Source: Knoellia subterranea KCTC 19937 (GTDB lineage: Bacteria > Actinomycetota > Actinomycetes > Actinomycetales > Dermatophilaceae). Taken from it: 64,000 nt of DNA. Shown here piece by piece: positions 1 to 9,062 of the stretch. The stretch covers positions 1-64,000 of the forward strand of contig NZ_AVPK01000004.1 of NCBI RefSeq assembly GCF_000768685.1, written 5' to 3'. Position numbers and translations under genes: made by a program. How positions within the stretch are numbered: position 1 is the first letter of the stretch; each line of letters starts with the position of its first letter. The notes below the pieces were generated by a model, which was not told the DNA's origin, did not search any database, and saw nothing but the letters and a program-made list of their open reading frames with translations.

Positions 1-764
1 CGCCGCCGTCCCCGGCTGCGCCCGAGTCCCCGGCTGCGCCCGAGCGGGCGGCATCGGCACCGGCACACGCACCAGCTCCGACTCCGGCCGTGTCCCCGTC
101 GACCGAGCCCAGCGCCGGCGCCCCCGAGGACCTCGCACACACGCAGGCCCTGCCGTTCCCCGAGCGGTCGCCCATGGCCGGCCCGACCGTGCGGACCGCG
201 CCGCCCACACCGCCCGGGCCGACCGCGGTGGGGCGCAAGCAGTCACCGAGCACAGGGCGAGGCCGGATCGCCGCGATGTTCGCGACCTTCGTCGTCCTCA
301 CGATCCTGGGCACGTGGGCGCTGACCCAGCTGTTCGGTTCCAACCCCGCGCCGACGACCGACGCGAGCGGCAGTCAGTCCACCTCGACTTCGGCCCCACC
401 CTCCGCAGGATCGCCCTCGCCGACGACTCCCTCGGAGACGAGCTCTCCCTCCGCCTCGAGCAGCGCCACGCTGCCGGCCGGTGCCCCCGAACCGCGACTC
501 ACGGACGCACCCAAGCTGTGCAACAAGAGCGGGAGCGACGCCGTCGCGTCGGCATGGTCCGGCAACCGCGACACGTCGTGCGCCTTCTCGGAAGCGGTGC
601 GGGCGGCATACCGGAAGCTCGACGACACCACCGGGACGTTCCGGACCTACAGCACCGTCACGAAGCGCTGGTACGACGTGACGTGCCTCGACGCCGACGG
701 CGCCCAACGGCCGTTGCGCTGCCACAGCGCCGACGGAAACGCCGTCGTCTTCCTCGGTCCCTGA
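1..764 (+). CDS. C-terminal part of a membrane-anchored protein, 5' truncated
   Basis: The reading frame is open from the first bases of the window, so the gene begins upstream; a GTG at 90 is only an internal candidate. The visible part has a Pro/Ala/Ser-rich linker, one hydrophobic membrane segment (about 285-345, FATFVVLTILGTWAL), a Ser/Thr/Pro-rich spacer and an outer domain of about 85 residues with four cysteines, probably two disulfides. The TSCxF...V..AY pattern resembles small extracytoplasmic domains at the ends of actinobacterial kinases and secreted proteins. No catalytic domain is visible, so the function of the whole protein is unknown. Confidence 0.6.
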   Translation, partial: PPSPAAPESPAAPERAASAPAHAPAPTPAVSPSTEPSAGAPEDLAHTQALPFPERSPMAGPTVRTAPPTPPGPTAVGRKQSPSTGRGRIAAMFATFVVLTILGTWALTQLFGSNPAPTTDASGSQSTSTSAPPSAGSPSPTTPSETSSPSASSSATLPAGAPEPRLTDAPKLCNKSGSDAVASAWSGNRDTSCAFSEAVRAAYRKLDDTTGTFRTYSTVTKRWYDVTCLDADGAQRPLRCHSADGNAVVFLGP

Positions 765-916
765 CCCGGCCCAACCCACAGAGGTCGCTGCTCCGGCAGA
801 CCAGACGATGTGCGATTTTCACGAATCCACTGCGGGGTTCGGAGGATCTCCCTAGGCTGCGCTCACTCGACCGCGGTGGTCGACGTCGGGCCGTTTTCGT
901 GAACGTGGGGCATCAC

Positions 917-2662
917 ATGGTCAATCGCCTGCGCGCCGTTGGAGCATCACTCCTGTTGTCGGTTCTGACTCTCGTGGGAGTCATCGCCGCAGCACCGCCC
1001 ACTCAGGCGGTCCCCACGACGCCGGGCGCGTTCCGGTCGCTGCAACCCGCCCGCCTCCTCGACACGAGGACGGGGATCGGTGCTGCCGCGGTGAAGATCC
1101 CGGCGCGCGGGACGCTGCGACTGCAGGTGACCGGGCGGGGTGGCGTGGGTGCCACCGGGACCGTCTCGGCTGCAGTGCTCAACGTGACCGTCGTTGCGCC
1201 CTCGGCGTCGGGCTACATCACGGCCTACCCCGACGGTGCCGGTCGGCCGAACGCGTCGAACGTGAACTTCGGGTCGAACCAGACGATCGCGAACCTCGGT
1301 GCGGTCCGGGTCGGGACGAACGGGCGGGTGGCGTTCTACAACGGATCCGAGGGCTCGATCCACCTCCTCGTCGATGTGTCCGGCTATTACCTCAGCGGCA
1401 CGCCCTCGGCCGCCGGCGCGTTCCGGTCGCTGCAGCCGGCCCGACTCCTCGACACGAGGACGGGCATCGGTGCGGCGGCGGTGAAGATCCCGGCGCGCGG
1501 GACGTTGCGACTGCAGGTGACCGGGCGGGGCGGCGTGGGTGCGACGGGCACGGTGTCTGCGGCAGCCCTCAACGTGACCGTTGCCTCCCCGACGATGTCG
1601 GGCTACATCACGGCCTACCCGGATGGTGCCGCCCGGCCGAACGCGTCGAACGTGAATTTCGGGGCGGGGCAGACGATCGCGAACCTGGGTGCGGTCCGGG
1701 TCGGGACGAACGGGCGAGTGGCGTTCTACAACGGGTCCGAGGGGTCGATCCACCTGCTCGTCGACGTGTCCGGCTCCTACAACGCGGGGACGGCCACGGC
1801 CGAGGGGACGTTCCGGTCGCTGCAGCCGGCCCGCCTGCTCGACACCCGCGGTGGAGTGGGTGGGACCACGGTTCCCCCGCGAGGCACTCTGCAGCTCCAG
1901 GTGACCGGTCTCGGCGGCGTGGGTGCCACGGGCAGTGTTTCGGCCGCTGCGCTGAACGTGACCGTCGTGTCCCCGTCCGAATCGGGCTACATCACGGCCT
2001 ATCCCGCGGGTGCGGCGCGACCCAACGCGTCACAGGTGAACTTCGGTCCCGGCCAGACAATCGCCAACCTGGGCATGGTCCGTGTCGGGAGCAACGGCAA
2101 GGTCTCCCTCTACAACGGGTCGGAAGGCACGATCGAGCTCCTCGCGGATGTCTCGGGCTACCACGTGCAACCGGTGACCTACCGGACGTTCGGTGCCGGG
2201 ACCAAGAGGGTCGGCATCGACATCGCCGCCGGAACCTATCGACTCCGAACCCAACCGTCCTACTGCTACTGGGAGCGGCTCAGCGGATTCTCGGGCGAGT
2301 TCGAGGACATCATCGCCAACAACTTCACGTCGGTTCGAGACGTCGTGACCATTGAGCCGACCGACGCCGGCTTCAGTTCCGATGATTGCGGCACCTGGAC
2401 CTCGGACCTCTCACGCGTGACGGCCTCTCCGACGTCCGGGTTCGGTGCCGGGATGATGATCGTCAACACCGACGTCGCACCCGGACTGTGGCGCGCCCCG
2501 GGTGGTTCCGAGTGCTACTGGGAGCGAGTCTCCGGGTTCACGCATGAGTTCGACGAGCTTCTCGCCAACGACTACGGCCCGACCGGCCCGACCGTGAGCA
2601 TCGATGCCAGTGACGCCGGGTTCTTCTCCGAGGACTGCGGCACCTGGACCAAGATCGGCTGA
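917..2662 (+). CDS. secreted repeat protein: three beta-rich repeats plus two CYWER/CGTW modules
   Basis: The ATG at 917 has a GTGGGG ribosome-binding site six bases upstream and opens a clear signal peptide (RLRAV, then a hydrophobic core, cut near PTQA-VP). The product has 581 residues. Residues about 38-158, 168-288 and 299-415 are three copies of a domain beginning FRSLQPARLLDTR and ending LVDVSGYY. Residues about 424-498 and 508-581 are two copies of a 70-residue module with CYWER...AGF...CGTW, each with two cysteines likely to pair. There is no LPXTG signal or transmembrane anchor. The repeat domain type is common in actinobacterial exported proteins, but the function is unknown. Adhesion or cell-wall contact is only a guess. 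Confidence 0.85.
   Translation: MVNRLRAVGASLLLSVLTLVGVIAAAPPTQAVPTTPGAFRSLQPARLLDTRTGIGAAAVKIPARGTLRLQVTGRGGVGATGTVSAAVLNVTVVAPSASGYITAYPDGAGRPNASNVNFGSNQTIANLGAVRVGTNGRVAFYNGSEGSIHLLVDVSGYYLSGTPSAAGAFRSLQPARLLDTRTGIGAAAVKIPARGTLRLQVTGRGGVGATGTVSAAALNVTVASPTMSGYITAYPDGAARPNASNVNFGAGQTIANLGAVRVGTNGRVAFYNGSEGSIHLLVDVSGSYNAGTATAEGTFRSLQPARLLDTRGGVGGTTVPPRGTLQLQVTGLGGVGATGSVSAAALNVTVVSPSESGYITAYPAGAARPNASQVNFGPGQTIANLGMVRVGSNGKVSLYNGSEGTIELLADVSGYHVQPVTYRTFGAGTKRVGIDIAAGTYRLRTQPSYCYWERLSGFSGEFEDIIANNFTSVRDVVTIEPTDAGFSSDDCGTWTSDLSRVTASPTSGFGAGMMIVNTDVAPGLWRAPGGSECYWERVSGFTHEFDELLANDYGPTGPTVSIDASDAGFFSEDCGTWTKIG
1030..2165 (+). repeat. three tandem ~390-bp intragenic repeats
   Basis: The three copies start near 1030, 1420 and 1811. 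The first two are nearly identical at DNA level over long stretches (for example ATCCCGGCGCGCGGGACG in both) and the third is more diverged, which suggests recent duplication or gene conversion between copies one and two. Confidence 0.85.
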
Positions 2663-2738
2663 TCCCCGACCGGCCGGGAGCTTCGCCAGCGCCCCCACCA
2701 CCCAGCCCCACCCCACCACGCAGCCCCATTATCGGGCG

Positions 2739-2799
2739 ACCCGACAAAGGACCGCCCGACCCGATGTGCCACTTCGGGTCGAGCGGTCCAAAGTCGGGT
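2739..2799. terminator. convergent hairpin between the secreted repeat protein and ino1
   Basis: Two 24-base arms (2739-2762 and 2776-2799) pair at 20 positions around a 13-base loop, between the 3' ends of two convergent genes. It is probably a bidirectional terminator. Beside it the 10-mer GTCAGCGCTC occurs three times (2819, 2832, 2844); the last copy spans the ino1 stop codon. Confidence 0.55.
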
Positions 2800-2844
2800 C
2801 AAGCCCGACGAGTGCTTCGTCAGCGCTCTGTGTCAGCGCTCGGG

Positions 2845-3936
2845 TCAGCGCTCTTCGGAGCCCTCGATGAACGCCTCGAGCTTGGCGCGACCGAGGTCGT
2901 CGGGACGCTGCTCCGGCGGGGACTTCATGAGGTAGGACGACGCGGACAGCAGGGCGCCACCGACGCCACGGTCCTTGGCGATCTTCGCCGCGCGGATGGC
3001 GTCGATGATGATGCCGGCCGAGTTGGGGGAGTCCCAGACCTCGAGCTTGTACTCGAGGTTCAGCGGAACGTCACCGAACGCGCGACCCTCGAGGCGGACG
3101 TAGGCCCACTTGCGGTCGTCGAGCCACGCGACGTAGTCCGACGGGCCGATGTGGACGTTCTTGTCCTCGACCTTGCCGGCGAGCGAGCCGGTGAGGTTGG
3201 ACGTGACGGCCTGGGTCTTGGAGACCTTCTTGGACTCGAGGCGCTCGCGCTCGAGCATGTTCTTGAAGTCCATGTTGCCGCCGACGTTGAGCTGGTACGT
3301 GCGGTCCAGCGTGACGCCGCGGTCCTCGAACAGCTTGGCCATGACGCGGTGCGTGATGGTCGCGCCGACCTGCGACTTGATGTCGTCACCGATGATCGGG
3401 ACGCCGGCGGCCTCGAACTTCGCGGCCCACTCGGGGTCGGAGGCGATGAAGACGGGGAGGGCGTTGACGAAGGCGACGCCCGCGTCGATGGCGCACTGGG
3501 CGTAGAACTTGTCGGCCTGCTCCGAACCCACCGGGAGGTAGGACACGAGCACGTCGACCTGGGCGTCCTTGAGGGCGGCGACGACGTCGACCGGCTCCGC
3601 AGCGGACTCGTCGATCGTCAGCGCGTAGTACTTGCCGATGCCGTCGAGCGTGTGGCCGCGCTGGACCGTGACGCCAGTGGTGGGGACGTCGGCGATCTTG
3701 ATGGTGTTGTTCTCGGAGGCGTTGATGGCCTCGGACAGGTCCTTGCCGACCTTCTTGTCGTCGACGTCGAACGCTGCGACGAACTGGACGTCCTTGACGT
3801 GGTAGTCGCCGAACTGGACGTGCATGAGACCGGGCACTGACGACTCAGCGCTCGCGTCCTTGTAGTACTCGACTCCCTGCACGAGCGAGCTCGCGCAGTT
3901 GCCGACGCCGACGATGGCGACGCGAATCGAACCCAT
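2845..3936 (-). CDS. ino1: inositol-3-phosphate synthase (mycobacterial type)
   Basis: Converts glucose 6-phosphate to 1D-myo-inositol 3-phosphate with NAD, the entry to phosphatidylinositol and mycothiol in actinobacteria. The N-terminal Rossmann motif is [16 protein letters not shown]. Family features further on include [12 protein letters not shown] and [11 protein letters not shown], and [11 protein letters not shown] near the middle. The 363-residue length matches mycobacterial Ino1. The start at 3936 is chosen because AAGGAGA lies ten bases upstream; a longer frame to 3966 lacks such a site. It follows padR on the same strand by 93 bases, so the two are probably cotranscribed, as in mycobacteria (Rv0046c/Rv0047c). 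A GTATGCCG copy lies 35 bases upstream of the start. Confidence 0.95.
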   Translation of the reverse strand: MGSIRVAIVGVGNCASSLVQGVEYYKDASAESSVPGLMHVQFGDYHVKDVQFVAAFDVDDKKVGKDLSEAINASENNTIKIADVPTTGVTVQRGHTLDGIGKYYALTIDESAAEPVDVVAALKDAQVDVLVSYLPVGSEQADKFYAQCAIDAGVAFVNALPVFIASDPEWAAKFEAAGVPIIGDDIKSQVGATITHRVMAKLFEDRGVTLDRTYQLNVGGNMDFKNMLERERLESKKVSKTQAVTSNLTGSLAGKVEDKNVHIGPSDYVAWLDDRKWAYVRLEGRAFGDVPLNLEYKLEVWDSPNSAGIIIDAIRAAKIAKDRGVGGALLSASSYLMKSPPEQRPDDLGRAKLEAFIEGSEER

Positions 3937-4029
3937 GGTGGTGTTCTCCTTCAGTGGTGGTGCCAAGCCGGTATGCCGGGTGGCCGGGTGTGGTCTGTCA
4001 GGTCAGGTGGTCTGTGGTCCGGGATGCAG

Positions 4030-4644
4030 TCAGGGCTGCGGGCCGGGGTCGTTGGGGTGGCGGCGCTCGGCGTCGATGAGCTCGGTGAGCCAGCGGACCT
4101 CGCGCTCGGTGCTCTCCTCGCCATGGCGCTGGAGGGCCTGGGTCCAGGAGTCGAGGCGCTCGCGGCTGCGGGCGGAGTTGGTGCGGACCGTCTGGAGCTG
4201 CTCCTCGACGCGGGAGCGGCGGCCCTCGAGGATGCGGAGCCGGACGTCGGCCTCGGTGCGGCCGAAGAAGGCGAGGCGCACGCCGAACCCGTCGTCCTCG
4301 TAGGCCGCGGTGTCGATGCGGCGCGCGGCCTCCTCGAAGGCTTCCTTGCCGGCGGCGGTGATCTCGTAGGAGATGCGGTTGCGGCCGGCGCTCTTGGTGA
4401 CGGTCTTGCCGGCGACAGCCCGAGCAGAACCGGTGGTCCCGGCAGGCCGGGCCGGAGCAGCCGACTGTGCGATGAGCCCGCGCTCGAGCAGTCCGGACAG
4501 CGCGGGATAGAGCGTCCCGTAGGACAGGGCCCGGAACGCGCCCAGGGCTTCGTTGAGCCGACGGCGCAGCTCGTAGCCGTGCGTCGGGCCCTCGTGGAGC
4601 AGCCCGAGGAGGGCGAAGTCGAGCAGCTCGGATCGCTTGCTCAT
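4030..4644 (-). CDS. PadR family transcriptional regulator
   Basis: A 204-residue regulator with the PadR winged helix at residues about 8-95 (LLDFALLGLLHEGPTHGYELRRRL, then YGTLYPALSGLLERGLI) and a helical C-terminal dimerisation region (residues 130-195, rich in Arg and Glu). Its position directly upstream of ino1 on the same strand is conserved in mycobacteria, so control of ino1 and of itself is the likely role. The inducer is not known. An insertion of about 20 Ala/Gly/Arg residues separates the helix-turn-helix from the wing end, longer than in most family members. Confidence 0.9.
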   Translation of the reverse strand: MSKRSELLDFALLGLLHEGPTHGYELRRRLNEALGAFRALSYGTLYPALSGLLERGLIAQSAAPARPAGTTGSARAVAGKTVTKSAGRNRISYEITAAGKEAFEEAARRIDTAAYEDDGFGVRLAFFGRTEADVRLRILEGRRSRVEEQLQTVRTNSARSRERLDSWTQALQRHGEESTEREVRWLTELIDAERRHPNDPGPQP

Positions 4645-4699
4645 CGCACCTCCTGCGGGACTGGCGTCAGCCTCCGCGAGCGCGGCGTCGCTGACAAAC

Positions 4700-4747
4700 T
4701 CGGACCTTGTTAGTCCGACAGTACCTCACAGTTATATCGACGCGATA
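4700..4747. promoter_or_regulatory. candidate operator region of padR-ino1
   Basis: Two dyads stand out in the otherwise GC-rich leader upstream of padR: TCGGAC-N7-GTCCGA at 4700-4718 and TATCG-ACG-CGATA at 4735-4747, in an unusually AT-rich stretch. Their place 55-105 bases before the start codon fits autoregulation. No binding consensus was matched. Confidence 0.35.
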
Positions 4748-4783
4748 CATCGAACGGTGTGGAACTCGAGACCGGAGGGAAAC

Positions 4784-4853
4784 TGAAGGGTCCGGAGGGC
4801 ACATAAGCCTCCGGACCCTTCACGTTCCCTCATGGGGAGCAAAAGTTGGGGCG
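4784..4853. repeat. palindromic repeat family A, copy 1 (terminator-like)
   Basis: A perfect 15-base stem (TGAAGGGTCCGGAGG, 4784-4798, with 4808-4822) and a 9-base loop are followed by GGGAGCAAAAGTTGGGGC. The same unit recurs inverted at 60818-60887 and in diverged form at 12319-12395. This copy lies immediately 3' of the hydrolase gene, which is on the minus strand. Confidence 0.8.
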
Positions 4854-4856
4854 CGG

Positions 4857-5543
4857 TCAGGGGGTGGGGGCGGCGTCGACGAGGAGTTCGGCGAGGCGCT
4901 GGGGCTGGGTGTACATCGGCCAGTGGCCCGAGTCGATGTCCACCAGTTCGAGCTTCTCCATCCGAGCCAGCTCGGGCGTGTCCCCGCCGTCGATCCATTC
5001 GCGAGCCTGCTCGGGCGAGAACTCCGGGCACACGAGAACTCCGGGGACGGCATACCGGCGCTCGTCCTTCAGGTGCACGATCCCGCGACTCACGCCGACG
5101 GGCACGGGCACCATCGCCGCCTCGACCGACGTCTTGAGCTCGTCGGACATGTCGTCGCTGTCCGGCCCCTCGAACTTCGCCCACCCCGGGAAGCCCATGA
5201 GCCCGTCGACCGGCTCGAAGAAGTCGGCGTACGTCGCGCCGTCCTGCTCGGGGAATCCGCCGATGAACACGACCGACGAGACCTTCTCCGGCCGGGCATC
5301 CGCCGCGAGCCACGCGAGGCTGCATGCACCCGAATGTCCCACGACGACAACGGAATCGGGAGCCTCGTCCACGGCCGCGACGACGGCAGCCACCTGGTCG
5401 TCGAGCGTCGCGTCGCTGGTCCCGTCGCCCTGTCCGGGCAGCGTGATCGGCACGGCGGTGTGGCCGAGTGCCGTGATCTCGGGGACGACGGCGTCCCACG
5501 CCGAGCCGGTGAGCCAGAGTCCGCCGATGAGGACGATGTGCAT
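4857..5543 (-). CDS. alpha/beta hydrolase
   Basis: A 228-residue alpha/beta-hydrolase. The oxyanion region is IVLIGGLWLTG near the N terminus, the nucleophile elbow is VVGHSGAC (about residue 70), and the catalytic His is in DSGHWPM near the C terminus. It has no signal peptide, so it is cytosolic. The substrate cannot be told from the sequence; similar short members act on small esters. It is divergent from the WYL regulator gene with 110 bases between, which suggests that regulator controls it. The pair interrupts the ino1-padR to ponA order known from mycobacteria. Confidence 0.85.
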   Translation of the reverse strand: MHIVLIGGLWLTGSAWDAVVPEITALGHTAVPITLPGQGDGTSDATLDDQVAAVVAAVDEAPDSVVVVGHSGACSLAWLAADARPEKVSSVVFIGGFPEQDGATYADFFEPVDGLMGFPGWAKFEGPDSDDMSDELKTSVEAAMVPVPVGVSRGIVHLKDERRYAVPGVLVCPEFSPEQAREWIDGGDTPELARMEKLELVDIDSGHWPMYTQPQRLAELLVDAAPTP

Positions 5544-5653
5544 GGTGTGCGCTCCTGGTTTTCGAGAGTGACGGTGGCCGTGTTCTCTGACCGTAGGGTG
5601 TGTTGCGGACGAAACCCTTCCGGTATGCCGTCCGCTCTGGAATCGTGGTCGTC

Positions 5654-6661
5654 ATGCCTTCCCAGTCGGCCCGGTCCAGCGAGGTGAGTCCGGCGGCTCG
5701 GGCCCTGCTCACGCTGGAGATCCTGCAGAACCGACCCGGGGTAACGGCGACGGAGATCGCCCGCCGATTGGGAGTGACCGAGCGCGCGACGCGACGGCAC
5801 ATCGCGATCCTGCGTGAGGCCGGCATACCCGTCGAGTCCACGCGAGGACCACACGGCGGCTACACGCTGGGGCGGGGTGCCGCCCTCGCGCCGGTCGTCT
5901 TCACCGAGACCGAGGCGCTCAGCCTGGTGATGGCGGTCATCGACGCCCACCCGGGCGCTGCCACGGCGGGGGAGGGTGAGGACGTCGGGTCCGCGCTCGG
6001 CAAGGTGATCCGCGCGCTGCCCAGGGCCGCCGGGCACCAGGCCGCCGCGCTGCGCGACCACGCCTCGGCGACGCCGGACCGCTACCCGAGCCGGCCGGAT
6101 CCCGCGACGACGAGCGCCCTCGTCGCGGCGAGTGCGGCCCGGCGGCAGGTGCGCCTCACCTATGCGAGCGAGGCGGGGAAGTCGTGGGAGGACGTCGTCG
6201 ACCCGTGGGCCGTCGTCGTGCGGCACAGCCGGTGGTACCTCCTGTGCCACGTCCATCGCGTCGACGGCGTCCGGACCTATCGCATCGACCGGGTGCGTGA
6301 CGTCGTCGAACTCGAGGACCTGTTCGAGCCGCCGGCCGACCTCGACCCCGTCGCCTCGCTCGAGCAGCACCTCGGGATCGGGTGGGAGCACGCGACCCGC
6401 GTCGTGTTCGAGGCCCCTCCGGAGGACGTCGCGCGCTGGGTGCACCCGGCCATGGGAGTCCTCGGACGGCATACGGAAGGGTCTGTTCTGGAGGGAAGCA
6501 CGAGCAATCCGACCATGTACGCGCGCGAGTGGTTGGCCCGCATCCCCGTGCCGTTCCGCGTCGAGGGCGGACCCGAACTTCTCGACGCGGTCCGCACGGC
6601 CGCAGCCCAACTCAGCCGGGCCGTCGACGGGTGGCCTGAGGGCCCTGCGACCGCTTCCTGA
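5654..6661 (+). CDS. YafY-type HTH and WYL-domain transcriptional regulator
   Basis: A 335-residue regulator. The N-terminal helix-turn-helix (TATEIARRLGVTERATRRHI) lies at about residues 34-55, followed by a wing (ESTRGPHGGYTLGRG). The WYL ligand-binding domain is in the middle (VRHSRWYLLCHVH, then RTYRIDRV), and the C-terminal WCX extension follows. WYL regulators often sense nucleic acid or nucleotide ligands, but not always. The ATG at 5654 is preferred over an upstream start because the motif-rich leader with a GTATGCCGTCCGCTC copy (5623) then stays non-coding. The likely target is the divergent hydrolase. Confidence 0.88.
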   Translation: MPSQSARSSEVSPAARALLTLEILQNRPGVTATEIARRLGVTERATRRHIAILREAGIPVESTRGPHGGYTLGRGAALAPVVFTETEALSLVMAVIDAHPGAATAGEGEDVGSALGKVIRALPRAAGHQAAALRDHASATPDRYPSRPDPATTSALVAASAARRQVRLTYASEAGKSWEDVVDPWAVVVRHSRWYLLCHVHRVDGVRTYRIDRVRDVVELEDLFEPPADLDPVASLEQHLGIGWEHATRVVFEAPPEDVARWVHPAMGVLGRHTEGSVLEGSTSNPTMYAREWLARIPVPFRVEGGPELLDAVRTAAAQLSRAVDGWPEGPATAS

Positions 6662-6760
6662 ACGTCGCTCTCAGGTTTGGGGCGTCATACTGGGTGAGGC
6701 GCCCCCTGCCCGGTGGGTGGAGTGCGCCCTCGTCCGCACTGTCTGTCCCGAAAGGTGTTC

Positions 6761-9058
6761 ATGAGCACCGCACCCCCTTCGCGCGCCGAGGCCCGCCTGC
6801 TCCAGGAAGGCCGTTCGAGCCGTGGCTCCGGCCGTGGCTCCGGTCGTGGTTCCGGCCAGGGTTCCGGTCGAGGACCCCAGCGCCGTGGCCTGTCCTGGCC
6901 GCGCCGGATCCTCTACACCCTGATCGGGCTCTTCGTGCTCGGTGTGGCCGGTCTCGGTGTCGCGTACGCCATGACCGACGTGCCCGACGCCAATGCGGAC
7001 GCGGTCTCGCAGGCCAACATCATCTATTACGTCGACGGCAAGACCGAGATCGGCCGCATCTCCGAACTCAACCGCGAGAACGTCAAGCTCGAGCAGATCC
7101 CGGCGCACGTGCAGCACGCGATGCTTGCGGCCGAGGACCACAACTTCTACCAGAACAACGGCATCTCCCCCTCGGGCATCGCCCGCGCCGTGTGGGTCGC
7201 CGTCAAGGGTGGCGAGGCGACGCAGGGTGGCTCGACGATCACCCAGCAGTACGTCAAGAACTACTTCCTGAGCCAGGACCGGACGCTGTCGCGCAAGGCC
7301 CGCGAGATCCTCATCTCGATCAAGATCGACAAGCAGCAGTCCAAGGACGAGATCCTTCAGAACTACTTCAACACGATCTATTACGGCCGCGGTGCCTACG
7401 GCATCCAGACGGCGGCCAAGGCCTACTTCGACAAGGACGTCTCCCAGTTGACGCCGGCCGAGGGCGCCTTCCTCGCGTCCGCGATCCGTGGCCCGTCCTA
7501 TTACGACCCGCGCCTGGGTGACCAGCAGAAGAGCAACGCCGAGACCCGGTCCGGCTACATCCTCGACGCCATGGTGCGCGAGGGCTGGCTCACGCCGGAG
7601 CAGCGAGCGGCCGCGACGTTCCCCACGACGTTCAAGAAGTACCAGCCGCCGACAGTGACCGGCACGAACGGCTACCTCGTCGAAGAGGTCAAGAAGGAAC
7701 TCGCGAGGACGCTCAAGCTGAGCGAGCAGGACATCTCCAAGGGTGGCCTCAAGATCGTCACGACGATCGACAAGAAGAAGCAGGACGCAGCAGTCGACGC
7801 GATCGACGAGCGGATCCCCGAGTCCGAGAAGGACCTCAAGGTCGGTCTCGTGTCGATCAAGCCCGGCGACGGCGCGATCCAGACCCTCTACGGCGGCGCC
7901 GACTACGCCAAGCGTCAGCAGAGCACCGCGACGCAGGACACGATGCAGGCCGGATCGACGTTCAAGATCTTCGCCCTCATCGCGGCCCTGCAGAGCGAGA
8001 AGGTCAGCATCCGCAACACCTTCGACGGGTCGAGCCCGCAGTACTTCGAGGAGTTCGAGGACGAGGCGGCCAAGACCGAGTTCAACCGTCGTGGTGGAGT
8101 CCGCAACTTCAACAACCAGGACTACGGCCGGATCACGGTCCCGACCGCCACTGCCAACTCCGTCAACACCGTCTACGCCCAGCTCAACATCATCGCCGGC
8201 CCGGAGAAGACGGCCGCGGCGGCGAAGTCGGCCGGCATCACGACGAAGATCCAGACGAACCCCGGAAACGTGCTCGGCTCGGACAACGTCAGGGTCATCG
8301 ACATGGCCAACGCCTACGCGACCCTCGCGGCCAAGGGCATCAAGAGCACGCCCTACATCGTGAAGTCCGCGCAGTCGAACGACGGAACCTTCGACTACAA
8401 GGCCAAGCCGCAGACGACGCGCGTCTTCGATGCGGACCTCGTCTCCGACGTCGTCTACTCGATGGAGCAGGTCATCGAGCGCGGCAGTGGTGAATACGCC
8501 GGGTCGCGCCTCAACCGCGCGGCCGCCGGCAAGACCGGAACGTCCAGTGACAACTACTCTGCGTGGTTCGACGGCTTCACGCCGCAGCTCGCCACCGCGG
8601 TGGGGATGTACAAGGGCGACGGCAGCGTGGTCAAGCCCGACGGGACTCCGAACGAGGAGAACCAGATGGACGACGTCGAGGGCTGGGGTGCCATCACCGG
8701 TGGCACCATCCCCGTCCGCATCTGGACCGACTACATGCGCATCGCGACCCAGGGCATGGAGAAGCTGAAGTTCCCGGAGCCGGCCTACATCAACAAGGAC
8801 GCCGCCCCGAAGCAGACGTCCAGGCCACGCGACGCGAACACGTCCAGGCCACGCGACGCGAACACGTCCCGGCCGACCAGCCGTCCGTCACAGACCGAGG
8901 CCCCCTCCTCAACGGCTCCGCCGACGACGTCGGATCCCACTCCGACGGAGCCGACCGAGCCGCCGCCGAGCGAGAAGCCGAAGCCGACGAAGACGCCGAA
9001 GCCGACAATCTCGATCCCGCTCCCACCGTCCCCGGGCACCGACCAAACCCCCGGCTGA
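6761..9058 (+). CDS. ponA: class A penicillin-binding protein (transglycosylase/transpeptidase)
   Basis: Polymerises and cross-links peptidoglycan outside the membrane. The 765-residue protein has a Gly/Ser/Arg-rich cytoplasmic tail, one membrane anchor (about residues 50-72), a GT51 domain with catalytic Glu in AAEDHNFY (about residue 123), and QGGSTITQQ and KAREI motifs. The transpeptidase domain has STFK with Ser399, the SVN motif at 467 and KTGT at 591. The C-terminal tail is Pro/Ser/Thr-rich, with a 24-base unit in tandem (8818-8870, giving RPRDANTS twice). Its place before a GT gene and rpsF matches mycobacterial ponA1 (Rv0050). Confidence 0.96.
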   Translation: MSTAPPSRAEARLLQEGRSSRGSGRGSGRGSGQGSGRGPQRRGLSWPRRILYTLIGLFVLGVAGLGVAYAMTDVPDANADAVSQANIIYYVDGKTEIGRISELNRENVKLEQIPAHVQHAMLAAEDHNFYQNNGISPSGIARAVWVAVKGGEATQGGSTITQQYVKNYFLSQDRTLSRKAREILISIKIDKQQSKDEILQNYFNTIYYGRGAYGIQTAAKAYFDKDVSQLTPAEGAFLASAIRGPSYYDPRLGDQQKSNAETRSGYILDAMVREGWLTPEQRAAATFPTTFKKYQPPTVTGTNGYLVEEVKKELARTLKLSEQDISKGGLKIVTTIDKKKQDAAVDAIDERIPESEKDLKVGLVSIKPGDGAIQTLYGGADYAKRQQSTATQDTMQAGSTFKIFALIAALQSEKVSIRNTFDGSSPQYFEEFEDEAAKTEFNRRGGVRNFNNQDYGRITVPTATANSVNTVYAQLNIIAGPEKTAAAAKSAGITTKIQTNPGNVLGSDNVRVIDMANAYATLAAKGIKSTPYIVKSAQSNDGTFDYKAKPQTTRVFDADLVSDVVYSMEQVIERGSGEYAGSRLNRAAAGKTGTSSDNYSAWFDGFTPQLATAVGMYKGDGSVVKPDGTPNEENQMDDVEGWGAITGGTIPVRIWTDYMRIATQGMEKLKFPEPAYINKDAAPKQTSRPRDANTSRPRDANTSRPTSRPSQTEAPSSTAPPTTSDPTPTEPTEPPPSEKPKPTKTPKPTISIPLPPSPGTDQTPG

Positions 9059-9062
9059 TCCC

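Noticed and set aside
2764-3840. Open frame (358 codons) antisense to ino1
   Set aside because: Shadow frame of a certain gene, with a start inside the terminator hairpin.
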